The notes below the pieces were generated by a model. The model worked only from the letters and a program-made list of their open reading frames with translations, did not search any database and was not told the DNA's origin. From a virus: a stretch of 55,739 nt of DNA. Positions 9,964-17,147 of this stretch are shown here, in pieces (within the stretch, counting starts at the first letter, position 1; the number at the start of each line of letters is the position of its first letter). The DNA lies in the IMG/VR virus record IMGVR_UViG_3300028103_000021, positions 1 through 55,739 of that record; one strand, given 5' to 3'. The position numbers and the translations under genes are program-made.

Positions 9964-10331
9964 GACTGTCCTCCTTTAGAAAAATTGCGAGTGTAACCAT
10001 CCCAAGAAACAGAGTATTGATCAATTTCTGCATCAACAGCACGAAGCTGATTGTTCCCATTATTAAGTATTTCTGCCCTGCATTGTTCCCATTTTTCCTT
10101 CCACACTCTTTTTCTTTTACTAACTTCTTCCCCATCTTGATAGTCATATTCCCACAATTCACTAAAAAATTTTTCTATTGCAGAAAGAGAGCCGATAAAA
10201 GTTGTCCTCATTTTTGTATTAGCTACTTTTTTTAATTTTTCTTTTGATAGTAATAAATGTTTCTCATTTAATTTTAATTCATCTTCTTTATTTATTTTTG
10301 AAGCTTTTTCAAAGTTTTCGTAAACTCCCAT
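9960..10331 (-). CDS. Hypothetical protein of the tail chaperone region
   Basis: This 123-residue protein has no domain I can name with certainty. The N-terminal 40 residues are a charged, probably helical segment. The conserved-looking core is 'KMRTTFIGSLSAIEKFFSEL' followed by 'AEILNNGNNQLRAVDAEIDQ' and a Trp/Tyr-rich tail. It starts 10 bases after the stop of the 341-residue gene and in the same frame, so stop readthrough would join them. It ends in an ATGA overlap with the 271-residue gene. Position between two chaperone-like paralogues and the tape measure suggests a tail assembly role, but this is inference only. Confidence 0.6.
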   Translation of the reverse strand: MGVYENFEKASKINKEDELKLNEKHLLLSKEKLKKVANTKMRTTFIGSLSAIEKFFSELWEYDYQDGEEVSKRKRVWKEKWEQCRAEILNNGNNQLRAVDAEIDQYSVSWDGYTRNFSKGGQS

Positions 10332-10340
10332 GTTTTCCTC

Positions 10341-11366
10341 TCACATTGAGTTTTTCTTCATCTGTATATCTCTTCTTACATCTGAAAAATCAAGGTCTGA
10401 AACCTCGCCTTTTTCTTGAATAATTTTTTCTCTAGATCTTTTAATAGCCTTAACTTCTGGGCTATTCATAGATTCTATCCTATCTCTTTCTTTTTGTGAA
10501 TGAGCTACTATGAAAATTTCTGAAGAATTTTTTACTTTATCGGTTAGTGATGAATCTATCGAGTTTTGATTTTTCTTTTGCTCACGCTCTCTTTTCTGAT
10601 TAATCATCCAACCATCAAGGGCATCGTCATCATTTATTAAGTCGTCCGGCGGACATTCTGGATGTTCTGCTATGTTATCGTATAATTGACTCCAACTAAT
10701 CAAAGATCTTCTCTCGTCATCTAAATCAACAGAAGGTATTCCAAACATAGAACTTTCGGACTTTCTAGCTGACCAATAACTTCTCCAAAGGTCTGTTTTT
10801 GCTAAATGTCTTAATTTATTATCATCCAATTTAGATTGATTATAAAAAACAACAGCCTCATCTAACAAATCACTTCTGTTTTTCCAAAATGTTATTTCAT
10901 TAAATACATGTGTATTGTTTTCATGAAATAGAGAACTGCCTATTAAATACTTAATTTTTGCAGTAGAAGCATAACCGCTAACGCTTAAATATGTATATGA
11001 GTATTTTTCAATCGTTAACAAACTTTTATCTGTTTTGGCGATTGCTAATACTTTTCTAATTGCTGCACTTTCTTTTTCTTTATAAAAATTTTGAAACAAG
11101 TTTATTTTTAATTCTTCTATTTCTTTGTTTAAGGCTTTAAGTTTTTCTTCTTTTTCATCATTCCATATGCCTTGTTCTATTAACATATCGTTTATTTCAA
11201 GGTCAGTATAAAGACCTTCAACTCTAGCATCTACTAAAGCCTCTTGATAAATTTCTTCAGCTATATATTTATGATACCTATCTGGATTTTTAATTAAATA
11301 AACTTTATCTTTATATTTAAAACGCATTACTCCTGCAATAATTCTATTTATAAATAATTCGTCCAA
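10341..11366 (-). CDS. Tail assembly chaperone-like protein, TTG start
   Basis: This 341-residue protein is the first gene after the tail tube terminator. The TTG start at 11366 is chosen because a perfect AGGAGG lies 4 bases upstream (11371-11376); the next ATG, 13 codons in, has no such site. Residues about 40-90 ('NDMLIEQGIWNDEKEEKL') match the 271-residue protein near the tape measure. The middle has a W/Y-rich helical part ('KTDLWRSYWSARK'), then 'PPDDLINDDDALDGWMI', and the C-terminus is a highly charged, Lys/Glu-rich tail. Placement between tube and tape measure fits a tail assembly chaperone. No canonical -1 slippery site was found, unlike the classical G/GT arrangement. Confidence 0.6.
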   Translation of the reverse strand: MDELFINRIIAGVMRFKYKDKVYLIKNPDRYHKYIAEEIYQEALVDARVEGLYTDLEINDMLIEQGIWNDEKEEKLKALNKEIEELKINLFQNFYKEKESAAIRKVLAIAKTDKSLLTIEKYSYTYLSVSGYASTAKIKYLIGSSLFHENNTHVFNEITFWKNRSDLLDEAVVFYNQSKLDDNKLRHLAKTDLWRSYWSARKSESSMFGIPSVDLDDERRSLISWSQLYDNIAEHPECPPDDLINDDDALDGWMINQKREREQKKNQNSIDSSLTDKVKNSSEIFIVAHSQKERDRIESMNSPEVKAIKRSREKIIQEKGEVSDLDFSDVRRDIQMKKNSM

Positions 11367-11370
11367 AAGT

Positions 11371-11376
11371 CCTCCT
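11371..11376 (-). promoter_or_regulatory. AGGAGG ribosome binding site for a TTG start
   Basis: The perfect Shine-Dalgarno sequence AGGAGG ends 4 bases before the TTG at 11366 and decides the start of the 341-residue protein. Confidence 0.75.
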
Positions 11377-11384
11377 AAATAAAA

Positions 11385-11416
11385 AAAGCCAAGAGAGAAT
11401 TAACCCCCTTGGCTTT
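11385..11416 (-). terminator. Strong rho-independent terminator after the tail tube gene
   Basis: On the minus strand AAAGCCAAGGGGG pairs with CTCTCTTGGCTTT (13 bp with two G-U pairs) around the 6-base loop TTAATT, followed by TTTT and an AT-rich tract. It lies between the tube stop at 11439 and the start at 11366, so it probably sets the high ratio of tube protein to chaperones and tape measure. Confidence 0.88.
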
Positions 11417-11438
11417 ATTATAATATAGTTTACTTAAA

Positions 11439-12491
11439 TTACATAGGGTCTGATGGATGAGTTACAGTAAAATCATTATAGGTACGATAACTATAAGTAA
11501 TCGTGCCATTACCACCATCAGCGCCACCACCAGCATTGTTTACGGAAGTAAGTTTGCAGCTAGTACCAAGATCAACTGACAAGCCTTCTTCAAAAACAAG
11601 TTTGATGGACTGATCACTAATGTTGTCTTGAACTTCATCAGCTTCAACCAAGTCGCCTACCTTGTTCATTACTTCAAATTCCGCTGTTACTTCAACAGGG
11701 AACTTAACATAACGGAAGTAAGGAGCTTTACGACCTAATTCAAGCATCTGCTCACGACCAAGGTTAGCGCTTACGCTAACAGACTGTACGCTAGCTCTAA
11801 AGCAACCAAGATTGCTATCAACTTCATTAACACCATTGGTGCTAATGCCAGGAATGCCACCACGCTTAGTGCCACTATTGCAAGGTAGCAAGCTAGAGGC
11901 AAACACGATATGCTGTCTGCGATTAACACCGCTAGCATTATTGTCAGTAGCTTTTTCTGATGCTGGAAGACCAGTACCATCAGCAGTAGTTGCGGTATAC
12001 CCAGTAAAGTAAGCAGCGTCACCAGTTTCAATACGATTCCACTTCTTATTGTTTGCTACCATAGTAACGCTTTCAGTCGCATTACCTTCAGTAGCAAGCT
12101 TATAAGAAATCTGACTTACGAAAGCGCCAGAAACAATAACTTCAGAAAGTGGGCTACCACTAGCCAAACCCTGAGTGTCATTGTAAAACTGCATAGCTAC
12201 TTTGCACTTTGCATTGGAACGACCAACAAGACTGCTATCAGCGCCTTCTTGAGTGGCCAAAGTATAAATAGGGGCAGTTCCGTCAAGAACCCTTTCTACG
12301 GTAATTTCAATATCAGGAACATTTTCAACGATCTGGTAAAGAGAAAGCTGACCAAGTTCAAAAATGTTCTCAAGGTTAAAAGTAGTGTTCATACCAACAC
12401 TTTGAACGCCATGTACAAATGTGTAAGTATCTGTAGCATCTGGAGCGATGCTAAGAGCTTCTACGGCATAAAACATTCTTCGATTTGCCAC
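11439..12491 (-). CDS. Major tail tube protein
   Basis: This 350-residue protein starts at GTG 12491 with AGGAG 7 bases upstream. Its N-terminal half contains 'FELGQLSLYQIVENVPDIEI', a pattern typical of phage tail tube proteins (a strand-rich core with a ring-stacking hairpin), and the second half has a similar block ('REQMLELGRKAPYFRYVKFP'), which suggests two tube-like halves. The C-terminal region holds a Gly/Asn-rich loop and a final beta segment. Gene order (neck candidates, tube, terminator, chaperones, tape measure) supports the call. Codon use is more GC-rich than in the neighbours, as in the capsid gene, which fits high expression. Confidence 0.82.
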   Translation of the reverse strand: MANRRMFYAVEALSIAPDATDTYTFVHGVQSVGMNTTFNLENIFELGQLSLYQIVENVPDIEITVERVLDGTAPIYTLATQEGADSSLVGRSNAKCKVAMQFYNDTQGLASGSPLSEVIVSGAFVSQISYKLATEGNATESVTMVANNKKWNRIETGDAAYFTGYTATTADGTGLPASEKATDNNASGVNRRQHIVFASSLLPCNSGTKRGGIPGISTNGVNEVDSNLGCFRASVQSVSVSANLGREQMLELGRKAPYFRYVKFPVEVTAEFEVMNKVGDLVEADEVQDNISDQSIKLVFEEGLSVDLGTSCKLTSVNNAGGGADGGNGTITYSYRTYNDFTVTHPSDPM

Positions 12492-12513
12492 GATTATTCT
12501 CCTATATACAGTT

Positions 12514-12527
12514 TAGGTAATTACCTA
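12514..12527. promoter_or_regulatory. 14-bp perfect palindrome upstream of the tail tube gene
   Basis: TAGGTAATTACCTA is a perfect palindrome in the 63-base gap before the tube gene, about 15 bases upstream of its ribosome site. A direct repeat AGCATTTA flanks a run of A/T next to it. It could be an operator or an mRNA hairpin; the function is unknown. Confidence 0.35.
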
Positions 12528-12554
12528 TTAAGCATTTACACCAAAAAAAAGCAT

Positions 12555-13508
12555 TTATGGTAAATCACTTTCACAAGTTAGCCTTATTTCACAGCCTACT
12601 AAAGGATTAGGCAGATCTATTTCTCTAGATTTAATATTTTCAATTCTAATTTGTTTCCAAGCATAATCACCGCTGACCATAGCTGGGTATTGAATACCAC
12701 TAGCCGATCTAGTTCCATCATAATTCAATGGATATTTTCTATCGTTAACCAATTTAGTGCGATCAACGCCCATGATTCGTTTTTGCCATTGATAAGTTAT
12801 AATATCATGAATTTGATTTCTGTCATAAGATGTTTCTCCCAATATAGTTATGATTACTTCCTGTTGATGCTTTCTTGTTAAATTACCTAATTCTAATGGA
12901 TAAAAATTAACTTTCGGAATAGATTCTATAATCATAGCTGGCAATTGAACTCTATTTTGAGATAAAACATCCCAAGTTCCAGAGCCATTTTGCAAAAAAT
13001 GAGGGTCTGCTGGGTTATAACTATTAAAAATTAGCTGATTAAACCAAGGCTGTTGCCCTCGTAAAACTTTTACACTTCTATTTGAATATTCACATTGCAC
13101 TTTTGTTCCAGAAGGCAATGGTGTATTAAATATGATTTTTCCTTCTGGATAAGAAACTTTATATCCAGAAACTCCAGTTTGACTAACTGAAATAAAATTA
13201 TTATTTACATAAACACCGCTAATATTTATTGGTTGAGTAGAATATTCAATTCCTGTTTCCCAAACCCAATCTGATCTAACACCTTCCCAAACACAGCCAG
13301 ATGCATATCTTGGATCTCTAGCAAGTCTTAATCTAGAAGGATCTGCCGAATGAGATCCTATGCCACTTGGATTATTGTTAATTCTGTTATTAGAAAAAGC
13401 TCCTATATTAAGCATCGCCCATTGTGTAAAAAACATGAGTGATGTTTCTAGGTTTTCAGAAGCTAATGGTTGTCCATACTGTTGAACGCCATTAAATTTT
13501 GTTATCAT
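12555..13508 (-). CDS. Putative neck or tail-completion protein
   Basis: This 317-residue protein has no signature I can name firmly. The N-terminal third is helical with 'ETSLMFFTQWAMLNIGAF', and the middle is beta-rich ('GVYVNNNFISVS', 'YKVSYPEGKIIFNTPLPSGT'), like an Ig or virion beta-sandwich module. The C-terminal third mentions a DNA/ring-type 'IHDIITYQWQKRIMGVDRTK'. Its start overlaps the upstream stop (ATGA) and it directly precedes the tube gene. A head-tail joining or tail terminator role fits the position. It is clearly a real gene because of length, overlap and composition, but the function is inferred from context. Confidence 0.6.
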   Translation of the reverse strand: MITKFNGVQQYGQPLASENLETSLMFFTQWAMLNIGAFSNNRINNNPSGIGSHSADPSRLRLARDPRYASGCVWEGVRSDWVWETGIEYSTQPINISGVYVNNNFISVSQTGVSGYKVSYPEGKIIFNTPLPSGTKVQCEYSNRSVKVLRGQQPWFNQLIFNSYNPADPHFLQNGSGTWDVLSQNRVQLPAMIIESIPKVNFYPLELGNLTRKHQQEVIITILGETSYDRNQIHDIITYQWQKRIMGVDRTKLVNDRKYPLNYDGTRSASGIQYPAMVSGDYAWKQIRIENIKSREIDLPNPLVGCEIRLTCESDLP

Positions 13509-14206
13509 TCTAAACCTTCTTTTTCTATAAGTTCGTTTATGCTTGGTATAGCTCTCATAAAAGACCTAGTTATCCAATTATCATCTTCTGTTCCTGCGTA
13601 TTCTGAATCAATCGCAAAACCTTTAACTCCTTTGAAATTTCCTCCAGAATCATAAAATTTAGAATATTTAGCTCTAGAAGAAAGTTTTGTCGGCTGAACC
13701 ATCAACGCAAATCTACTTCTAGAATTTTTTTGAGCCTTATCATAATATCTAACTTCATAATCTTGTATTATAGTGGAAGTTCCTTCTGTTAATAACCATT
13801 TTAACCAAGGTATTTCCCCGCCCTTAGATGTATAACTACCCAAAGGACTATCTATTAAACCCTGCAAACCCTCTCTTCTTAATAAATACAGCGTCATTCC
13901 GCCTAAAGATGTAGATGTTGGATCTTTCTTTAAAAAATTAATTTGATTAGATATATAATCTATAAGTTGAGAAATAATTGTTTCTGGATTTTCAATACCA
14001 AGATCTAATCTTAATTTACCACGCAAATCTGTTAAAGCTTCATATTCTGGAGAGTTTATAAGATGATATGCAATAATACCTCTTATTTTTGGTCTAATTT
14101 TTTTAATGACATTACTAATATAAGCAGATGTTATTTTTCTTAATTCTGCTAATAGTTTCTTTTCAAAATCGCTTGGGTTTATTGATATAGACCAGTTGTA
14201 TTGCAT
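13505..14206 (-). CDS. HK97 gp10-like neck/tail-completion protein
   Basis: This 233-residue protein begins one base after the upstream stop (TAATATG). Residues about 40-80 ('AYHLINSPEYEALTDLRGKL' then R-L-D-L-G-I) resemble the segment of gp10-like/neck proteins in which a short motif (SPEY..L..GKLR..LGI) follows the first helix. The C-terminal part has alternating strands around 'STIIQDYEVRYYDKAQKNS' and ends in a helix with 'MRAIPSINELIEKEGLE'. It sits next to the probable tube and connector genes. The family assignment rests on a short motif, so it is moderate. Confidence 0.55.
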   Translation of the reverse strand: MQYNWSISINPSDFEKKLLAELRKITSAYISNVIKKIRPKIRGIIAYHLINSPEYEALTDLRGKLRLDLGIENPETIISQLIDYISNQINFLKKDPTSTSLGGMTLYLLRREGLQGLIDSPLGSYTSKGGEIPWLKWLLTEGTSTIIQDYEVRYYDKAQKNSRSRFALMVQPTKLSSRAKYSKFYDSGGNFKGVKGFAIDSEYAGTEDDNWITRSFMRAIPSINELIEKEGLE

Positions 14207-14207
14207 A

Positions 14208-14729
14208 TTAAGCCCCTACACGGACCCAATTCGCAACCCAATATTTACCTTGTACTATATTGCCTTGATCAATAGGTTCGCCAGAAAGTTCATATGTGTA
14301 TTTAACTAAGCCTTGAACATCTAATTGAAAAATCATCTTTCTTGTTTGCAAAACATCCGGCAAGTCTTTCATATAACCTTTTGTCTGTATAGTTCCTGCC
14401 GGAATTTGAATATTAGCTGGCATTTTTTGAAAAAAGTCTTTTGGTGAATTAGCAACTAAAACTTTTATGTCTTTTGTTACAGTTGTAAAGTGAAGTCCTG
14501 TTCCATCACAATGTGGACAAGTAGATCCATTTTCAAATGGTATTGGACCACCACTAATCCAAGTATTAGAAGATTTATTTCCAATAGGATCAAAAATACA
14601 ATTTGGGCAAGGCGAAGGTGAAGCTGCATAAACAAGTTTACATGTTTTACCAAGCTGATCTATAAGATCATCAATGGCGAATTCAGCTATTTGCTTAATA
14701 TCATCAGTAAGTGAAAATATTTTTGCCAT
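14208..14729 (-). CDS. Zinc-ribbon head-tail junction protein candidate
   Basis: The ATG at 14729 is used because it lies one base after the upstream stop (TAACATG), suggesting coupling; the frame is open for 17 more codons upstream. The product is 173 residues. Two CPxC pairs (C41-C44 and C71-C74) followed by 'DGTGLHF' form a zinc ribbon. The C-terminal half is a beta-rich domain ('NIQIPAGTIQTKGYMKDL', 'VQGLVKYTYELSGEP'). The gene is next to the gp10-like gene, and zinc-ribbon proteins occur in head-closure or neck positions in some phages. The ribbon is seen directly; the junction role is inferred. Confidence 0.6.
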   Translation of the reverse strand: MAKIFSLTDDIKQIAEFAIDDLIDQLGKTCKLVYAASPSPCPNCIFDPIGNKSSNTWISGGPIPFENGSTCPHCDGTGLHFTTVTKDIKVLVANSPKDFFQKMPANIQIPAGTIQTKGYMKDLPDVLQTRKMIFQLDVQGLVKYTYELSGEPIDQGNIVQGKYWVANWVRVGA

Positions 14730-14730
14730 G

Positions 14731-16047
14731 TTATATCCAATATATAAATATATCTGTTTTTTTAGACACGATATTAACATTGCTAGCGGTTATAGTTAAT
14801 TTTGCCATGGGGAACTTTCCACTTATTAATGTATGACCAGTAACGGTTAAAACTAAATCATCAAATATAGCCAATCCATTAGTTACTGTTTTAGTTTTTG
14901 TTCCAGTCAATGTAGCTACTGGAGTTCCATTTACATCGTAAATTCCGGTAACTTCAATAGAAAATGTTCCAGAATAATTTTTATATGTGTTATTTTTTAC
15001 TGATCCACTAGGAATGCCAGAATAAAATCCAGTAAAATTATCAGCAGAATCAAATATATTCATATAGCCAGTAATAGGTTCTGCTATTATGGGTATATTA
15101 AAAACAGATCCATTTGTTTGTAATTGATGAGATTGCGGATAAACTATTACATTGATATATGGATTTATTGTTCTTGCTATATTATATTTCCAATATAAAT
15201 TAGCTCTATAGGGAAGTCCTTGATATGAAAAATAAGAAGATGGAATTACATTAACTAATTTTAATCCATATTCTGTTGCTTCTAATTCTATATTAAATGT
15301 TGTTGGCTTATTAAAAGTTAAATCTTGTATATAATTAGAACCATATATATCTGTTTCAGTCGCTACTTCAACAGCTACTTCATAAACAGAATCGTCCATT
15401 GAGTCAAAATTATTTTTTGATCCATATTCATCTTTTGCTTTTTTAACTGACAATACTGTTAATGTTGGTTTTTCTGTAGTTGTACCAGTATAATTAGTAT
15501 TTGACGAGTGCCAATTAGCCTTTATAACCGGTATTGTTTTTAAAGCCATTTTTTTATTAAATGCATTTTTAAATTGTATAAAATAATAAATAACAAAATT
15601 ATTCGGAGATTCTACTGGGTGTATTAATTCTACTTGATAGTCACTAGGTATTCTTGCATTAATGGTTGGATTAGTGCTTCTGCTATTTTGAGTTTTCCAC
15701 AATGGAGTATCTACAGTATCTGGTAATGGAGTTGCGTTAGCTATTAACTCGCTAGCTGTCTGCGAATAAAAAGTCATATATTTTGGAGTTAATGGAACAT
15801 ATGTTCCGCAAGCAGATGGACTATATATCCATTTATTAATTTGGCTATTCCAAAAATACATAATTTTATTAACTGTATCTTGCCATATCGCCTTGCGACC
15901 TTTTATGTCAGATATGGTCGGCGCTGTATCTTGTTTAAAAAAAACTTCCGGCTCAATTCTTGACCAGCCTTTTCCAGACTTAAAAATAAAAAGGTTTCCG
16001 CTTTTAGAGTATATTTGCCCATCAGTTGGATTTTCTGGAAATGGCAT
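14731..16047 (-). CDS. Structural protein with N-terminal Trp module and Ig-like C-terminus
   Basis: The ATG at 16047 is preferred (GAGG 5 bases upstream); the open frame extends 22 codons further. The product is 438 residues. Residues 1-80 match the 79-residue protein encoded just before it: MPFPxNPTxGQ, an EP segment, a short strand with Y-F-W, and a final Trp. The rest is beta-strand rich, with Ig- or filament-like features near the C-terminus ('YSGTFSIEVTGIYDVNGTP', 'SGKFPMAKLTITASNV'). It is probably an appendage or baseplate-associated protein with a shared attachment module. Confidence 0.6.
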   Translation of the reverse strand: MPFPENPTDGQIYSKSGNLFIFKSGKGWSRIEPEVFFKQDTAPTISDIKGRKAIWQDTVNKIMYFWNSQINKWIYSPSACGTYVPLTPKYMTFYSQTASELIANATPLPDTVDTPLWKTQNSRSTNPTINARIPSDYQVELIHPVESPNNFVIYYFIQFKNAFNKKMALKTIPVIKANWHSSNTNYTGTTTEKPTLTVLSVKKAKDEYGSKNNFDSMDDSVYEVAVEVATETDIYGSNYIQDLTFNKPTTFNIELEATEYGLKLVNVIPSSYFSYQGLPYRANLYWKYNIARTINPYINVIVYPQSHQLQTNGSVFNIPIIAEPITGYMNIFDSADNFTGFYSGIPSGSVKNNTYKNYSGTFSIEVTGIYDVNGTPVATLTGTKTKTVTNGLAIFDDLVLTVTGHTLISGKFPMAKLTITASNVNIVSKKTDIFIYWI

Positions 16048-16054
16048 ATTAACC

Positions 16055-16294
16055 TCATCTACATACAGTAAAGTATTGTACCCATTGACCATCCTGCCAT
16101 AAATAAATAACACCTAAAGACGGGTTGTACCAAACGCCTGGCCTAGATAATCCAAAATTACCAGTAGGTTTAGTATTTTGCACAAAATAAATAGCTGGTT
16201 CTTGTTCTATCCAACCACTAGTAGAATTATATATGAAATATTTTGTGCCTATATAAAATGTTTGGCCATTAGTTGGATTAGCTGGAAATGGCAT
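16055..16294 (-). CDS. Small stand-alone Trp module protein
   Basis: The ATG at 16294 follows GAGGA and overlaps the end of the upstream gene closely (TTGTAAAATG). The 79-residue product starts MPFPANPTNGQ, then YFIYNSTSGWIEQEP, then WYNPSLGVIYLWQDGQW. It matches the N-terminal 80 residues of the 438-residue protein downstream and little else, so it appears to be a free-standing copy of that module, probably produced by gene duplication and truncation. It may cap or compete for the same attachment site. The frame is open for 22 more codons, but no ribosome site supports the longer form. Confidence 0.6.
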   Translation of the reverse strand: MPFPANPTNGQTFYIGTKYFIYNSTSGWIEQEPAIYFVQNTKPTGNFGLSRPGVWYNPSLGVIYLWQDGQWVQYFTVCR

Positions 16295-16295
16295 T

Positions 16296-17135
16296 TTACA
16301 ATATCCTCGGTGTAGTGTAGCCTTGAAAAGATGCTCCGTTAACAGAACCTGGTGGTTCATAGTTTACAAAAATATAAAAATCTCTTGGTCCAGTTTCTTG
16401 CCAAGAGTATTCATTATTAGAAGTACCCATATTAAAAATACCGGCATTAGCAGAATCATGACCGGTAACAAAATATTGTTTTTTTGCACCACGCCTAAGA
16501 CCATTATGTATTGCAGAAGTAAAGTTTACTGGATTTGCTATTTTGTAATCATTGCTTTCTAAATCGCCACTAGCGCAATTAAAACCACCTAATGGATAAC
16601 CCTCTTCTAAAGTAAACTTATAAAATTGAACACCTGTTAAACTATCTTTAGATTTCCACCTATCAAATGGAGGTATTAATTTATCATTTGGGGCAACAAC
16701 AGTATGTAATACGGCATTATTTAATGTGTAATCATATGCTTTTTCTTCCAAGCTTCCGGTTTTATCACATTGATATGTAAATACTATTCTTAAATTAGGT
16801 AATCCCAAATAAAAGAAAAAATTAAAGTATATTTTAGTAACTAAACCCCTATTTTCTGCCAAACTATTTGGGCAACAACCAGCTGGGTGATCTCTTGTAA
16901 ATAAGTGATCATAAGGGAGCATAGTTAATGGAGCTTGGCCACCATTTGAAACTTTTAATTTTTGTGGAGCTTGTGGGAATTCATAATAAAATTGATTATC
17001 AACTTCTTGTGGCCAAAAATTAACTAAATTATTTTTTATAAAAAGCCAAGACGGACTATCACTCTTCCAGTTAAATCTGGAATCTGACATAAAAAATCCA
17101 GCATATAGTTTATGAACTTTTTCTGTAAAAATCAT
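16296..17135 (-). CDS. Hypothetical virion protein
   Basis: This 279-residue protein starts at ATG 17135 with AAGGA upstream. It is aromatic- and cysteine-containing ('DHPAGCCPNSL', 'CDKTGSLEEKAYDY', 'GFNCASGDLESNDY'), and its strand pattern suggests a folded beta protein. I recognise no family. It sits between the proline-rich collagen-like protein and the Trp-module proteins and is probably a virion surface or appendage component. The C-terminus contains a YEPPGSVNGASF loop. Confidence 0.5.
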   Translation of the reverse strand: MIFTEKVHKLYAGFFMSDSRFNWKSDSPSWLFIKNNLVNFWPQEVDNQFYYEFPQAPQKLKVSNGGQAPLTMLPYDHLFTRDHPAGCCPNSLAENRGLVTKIYFNFFFYLGLPNLRIVFTYQCDKTGSLEEKAYDYTLNNAVLHTVVAPNDKLIPPFDRWKSKDSLTGVQFYKFTLEEGYPLGGFNCASGDLESNDYKIANPVNFTSAIHNGLRRGAKKQYFVTGHDSANAGIFNMGTSNNEYSWQETGPRDFYIFVNYEPPGSVNGASFQGYTTPRIL

Positions 17136-17147
17136 TTTTATTCCTTT

